A stretch of DNA of 5,994 bases from positions 1 to 5,994 of the forward strand of contig CAKTXU010000127.1 in NCBI GenBank assembly GCA_934630995.1. Reading direction: 5' to 3'. The notes beneath the pieces were generated by a model. That model searched no databases and was not told the DNA's origin. It saw only the letters and a list, made by a program, of their open reading frames with translations. Positions 4,895 through 5,994 of the stretch are shown here, one piece after another (positions within the stretch are counted from its first letter, which is position 1; each line of letters begins with the position of its first letter). A program made the translations under genes and the position numbers. Source of the DNA: an uncultured Eubacteriales bacterium (GTDB lineage Bacteria > Bacillota > Clostridia > Oscillospirales > Acutalibacteraceae).

Positions 4895-5994
4895 TCAGGG
4901 CAGCTCCTTTCTTTGGAACAGCACATAGCGGTATCGATCCCGGACATTGATGCCCTCCGCAGCTACCCTATAGTTTTCATACAGCGCCGGACAGGGGATC
5001 TCGCTGCTGGTCTGCCGGATACCGATCCGCGTCACCACATAGTCGGTTTCTGCTGCCTCAATCATCCGCTGATGATTTTGGGGGAGCTCCGGGAATTTAT
5101 CGGGGGGAATATTCAGCTGACAGAAATATTTGGTGGTGGGCATTATCCCTGCCGCCAGATAAAAGCCGCCGTCCAGGAAACCGTAGTTGAGCAGTGTGGC
5201 GTTCGGCGTCTTCTTCATCACCTGGGCGAAACGGTATTGGGGATAATCCTCCCGCCGCATCCCGTAAAACAGAAGACAGTTGCCGCCGAGGATTGTGACG
5301 GCCAGAGCCACCGCCAACACCATGCCGGTGGCTTTTTTCCCCCATCGCCGCCGCCAGCTCTCCGCCTTGTCCCCGTACCGTTCCAGTAGAAACAACAGGC
5401 CGAACAGACAGAAGGGGGTGAAAATGAGCAGATAATAGTCGTAAAAAACCCCGCCCACATAGCAGCCTGCGTACAGGGCGATAAAAGGAATCAGAACAGC
5501 CAGCCGCTCCGACAGGATAAACGCCTTCCCACGCAGGGAACGCCAGAGCCCCAGGCCGATGAGAGCCACCACCAGCGGATCCAGCGCGGTATTCATCACC
5601 GCAAAGCAGAGGTATTGCAGGAGCTTGCCCAGGTAGGAGGACTCCTTGGCATACAGGAATATGTTCGAATAGAAATAGGTAAAAAACCAGTCGTCTATGG
5701 CGTGATGCCAGCCGAAATAGAGAAACCAGGGCAGCGTGGCAGCCAGCCCTCCGGCTGCAAAGAGAACCAAGGCGCCCACGGCCTTCCGCGGAGAACGGCG
5801 GCGCCAGGTATAGAGGAACACCAGGCCCGCCCAGGCGATCCAAAAGCCCAGCATGGTGTACTTTATCCACAGCACGCAGCCCGCCAGGAAGCCGTTGAGG
5901 AACAGGAGCCCCGGCGCCATCCGGCCGTCGTCCCGGCGGGTGAAAAGCAGGAGATGGTAAAGCCCCGCCGTGAGCATGGGGAGACAGAATTCCT
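4895..5994 (-). CDS. GT39/ArnT-PMT-like membrane glycosyltransferase, C-terminal part (5' partial)
   Basis: The frame is open to the right edge (reads EFCLP before the ATG at 5977), so the start and N-terminal half lie outside the window. Numbering from that ATG: hydrophobic segments at about 23-57 (two spans around WIKY), 66-88, 124-146, 157-175, 179-198 and 217-238, with the GVFYDYYLLIFTPF block (176-189) typical of GT-C enzymes of the PMT/ArnT (GT39) type. A soluble extracytoplasmic domain (about 240-360) follows, with ATLLNYGFLDGGFYLAAG and a terminal YVLFQRKELP. Such enzymes move a sugar from a polyprenyl-phosphate carrier onto lipid, polymer or protein outside the membrane. The catalytic acidic residues, expected in the first periplasmic loop, are not in the window, so activity and substrate cannot be judged. 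It converges on the regulator block and is served by the terminator at 4725-4766. Confidence 0.8.
   Translation of the reverse strand, partial: EFCLPMLTAGLYHLLLFTRRDDGRMAPGLLFLNGFLAGCVLWIKYTMLGFWIAWAGLVFLYTWRRRSPRKAVGALVLFAAGGLAATLPWFLYFGWHHAIDDWFFTYFYSNIFLYAKESSYLGKLLQYLCFAVMNTALDPLVVALIGLGLWRSLRGKAFILSERLAVLIPFIALYAGCYVGGVFYDYYLLIFTPFCLFGLLFLLERYGDKAESWRRRWGKKATGMVLAVALAVTILGGNCLLFYGMRREDYPQYRFAQVMKKTPNATLLNYGFLDGGFYLAAGIMPTTKYFCQLNIPPDKFPELPQNHQRMIEAAETDYVVTRIGIRQTSSEIPCPALYENYRVAAEGINVRDRYRYVLFQRKELP

Noticed and set aside
4796..5389. 197-residue plus-strand ORF
   Set aside because: It is antisense to the GT39-like gene, whose membrane-protein sequence is coherent; the ORF is a by-product of GC-rich codons.
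5097..5870. 257-residue minus-strand ORF in another frame of the GT39-like gene
   Set aside because: Overlaps the real gene entirely and shows no membrane topology or motif; shadow frame.

Overview
The window looks like chromosomal DNA from a GC-rich member of the Clostridia, probably a gut Oscillospiraceae/Ruminococcaceae relative. This is an inference from a YfhO-type membrane protein, an AbrB/SpoVT-fold regulator, strong purine-rich Shine-Dalgarno sites, TTG start use and GC-rich coding sequence. I cannot name the species.

Layout: (1) 1-2955, plus strand: the 3' part of a large YfhO-family membrane protein, a GT-C-type glycosyltransferase-like protein; its frame is open to the left edge. 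(2) 2956-3223: a dense non-coding stretch with a possible sigma70-type promoter (2963-2991), a chain of about eight adjacent hairpins (3020-3213) and a classic intrinsic terminator with a T5 tract (3189-3218). Together these suggest a separate, highly structured RNA of about 220 nt, or a structured 3' UTR or small repeat element. (3) 3224-3565, minus strand: a small AbrB-fold regulator with a four-cysteine, zinc-ribbon-like C-terminal half. (4) 3566-3740: a divergent control region with a good minus-strand promoter and two inverted repeats placed like operators. (5) 3741-4103 and 4303-4683, plus strand: two paralogous XRE/Cro-type helix-turn-helix regulators sharing a C-terminal extension. The second starts with TTG and is preceded and overlapped by a 29-codon ORF with its own strong SD. 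(6) 4684-4894: non-coding, with a terminator hairpin serving the minus strand. (7) 4895-5994, minus strand: the C-terminal part of a polytopic GT39/ArnT-PMT-like glycosyltransferase that runs off the right edge.

How the parts may work together: two GT-C-type membrane enzymes, both expected to act on lipid-linked sugars and cell-surface polymers, converge on a lower-GC block of three small DNA-binding regulators. The block is bounded by hairpins on both sides. The regulators may be self-regulating, because inverted repeats overlap or sit inside their predicted promoters. Whether they control the flanking glycosyltransferases cannot be read from the sequence. The most unusual piece is the structured non-coding segment between the YfhO gene and the AbrB-like gene.
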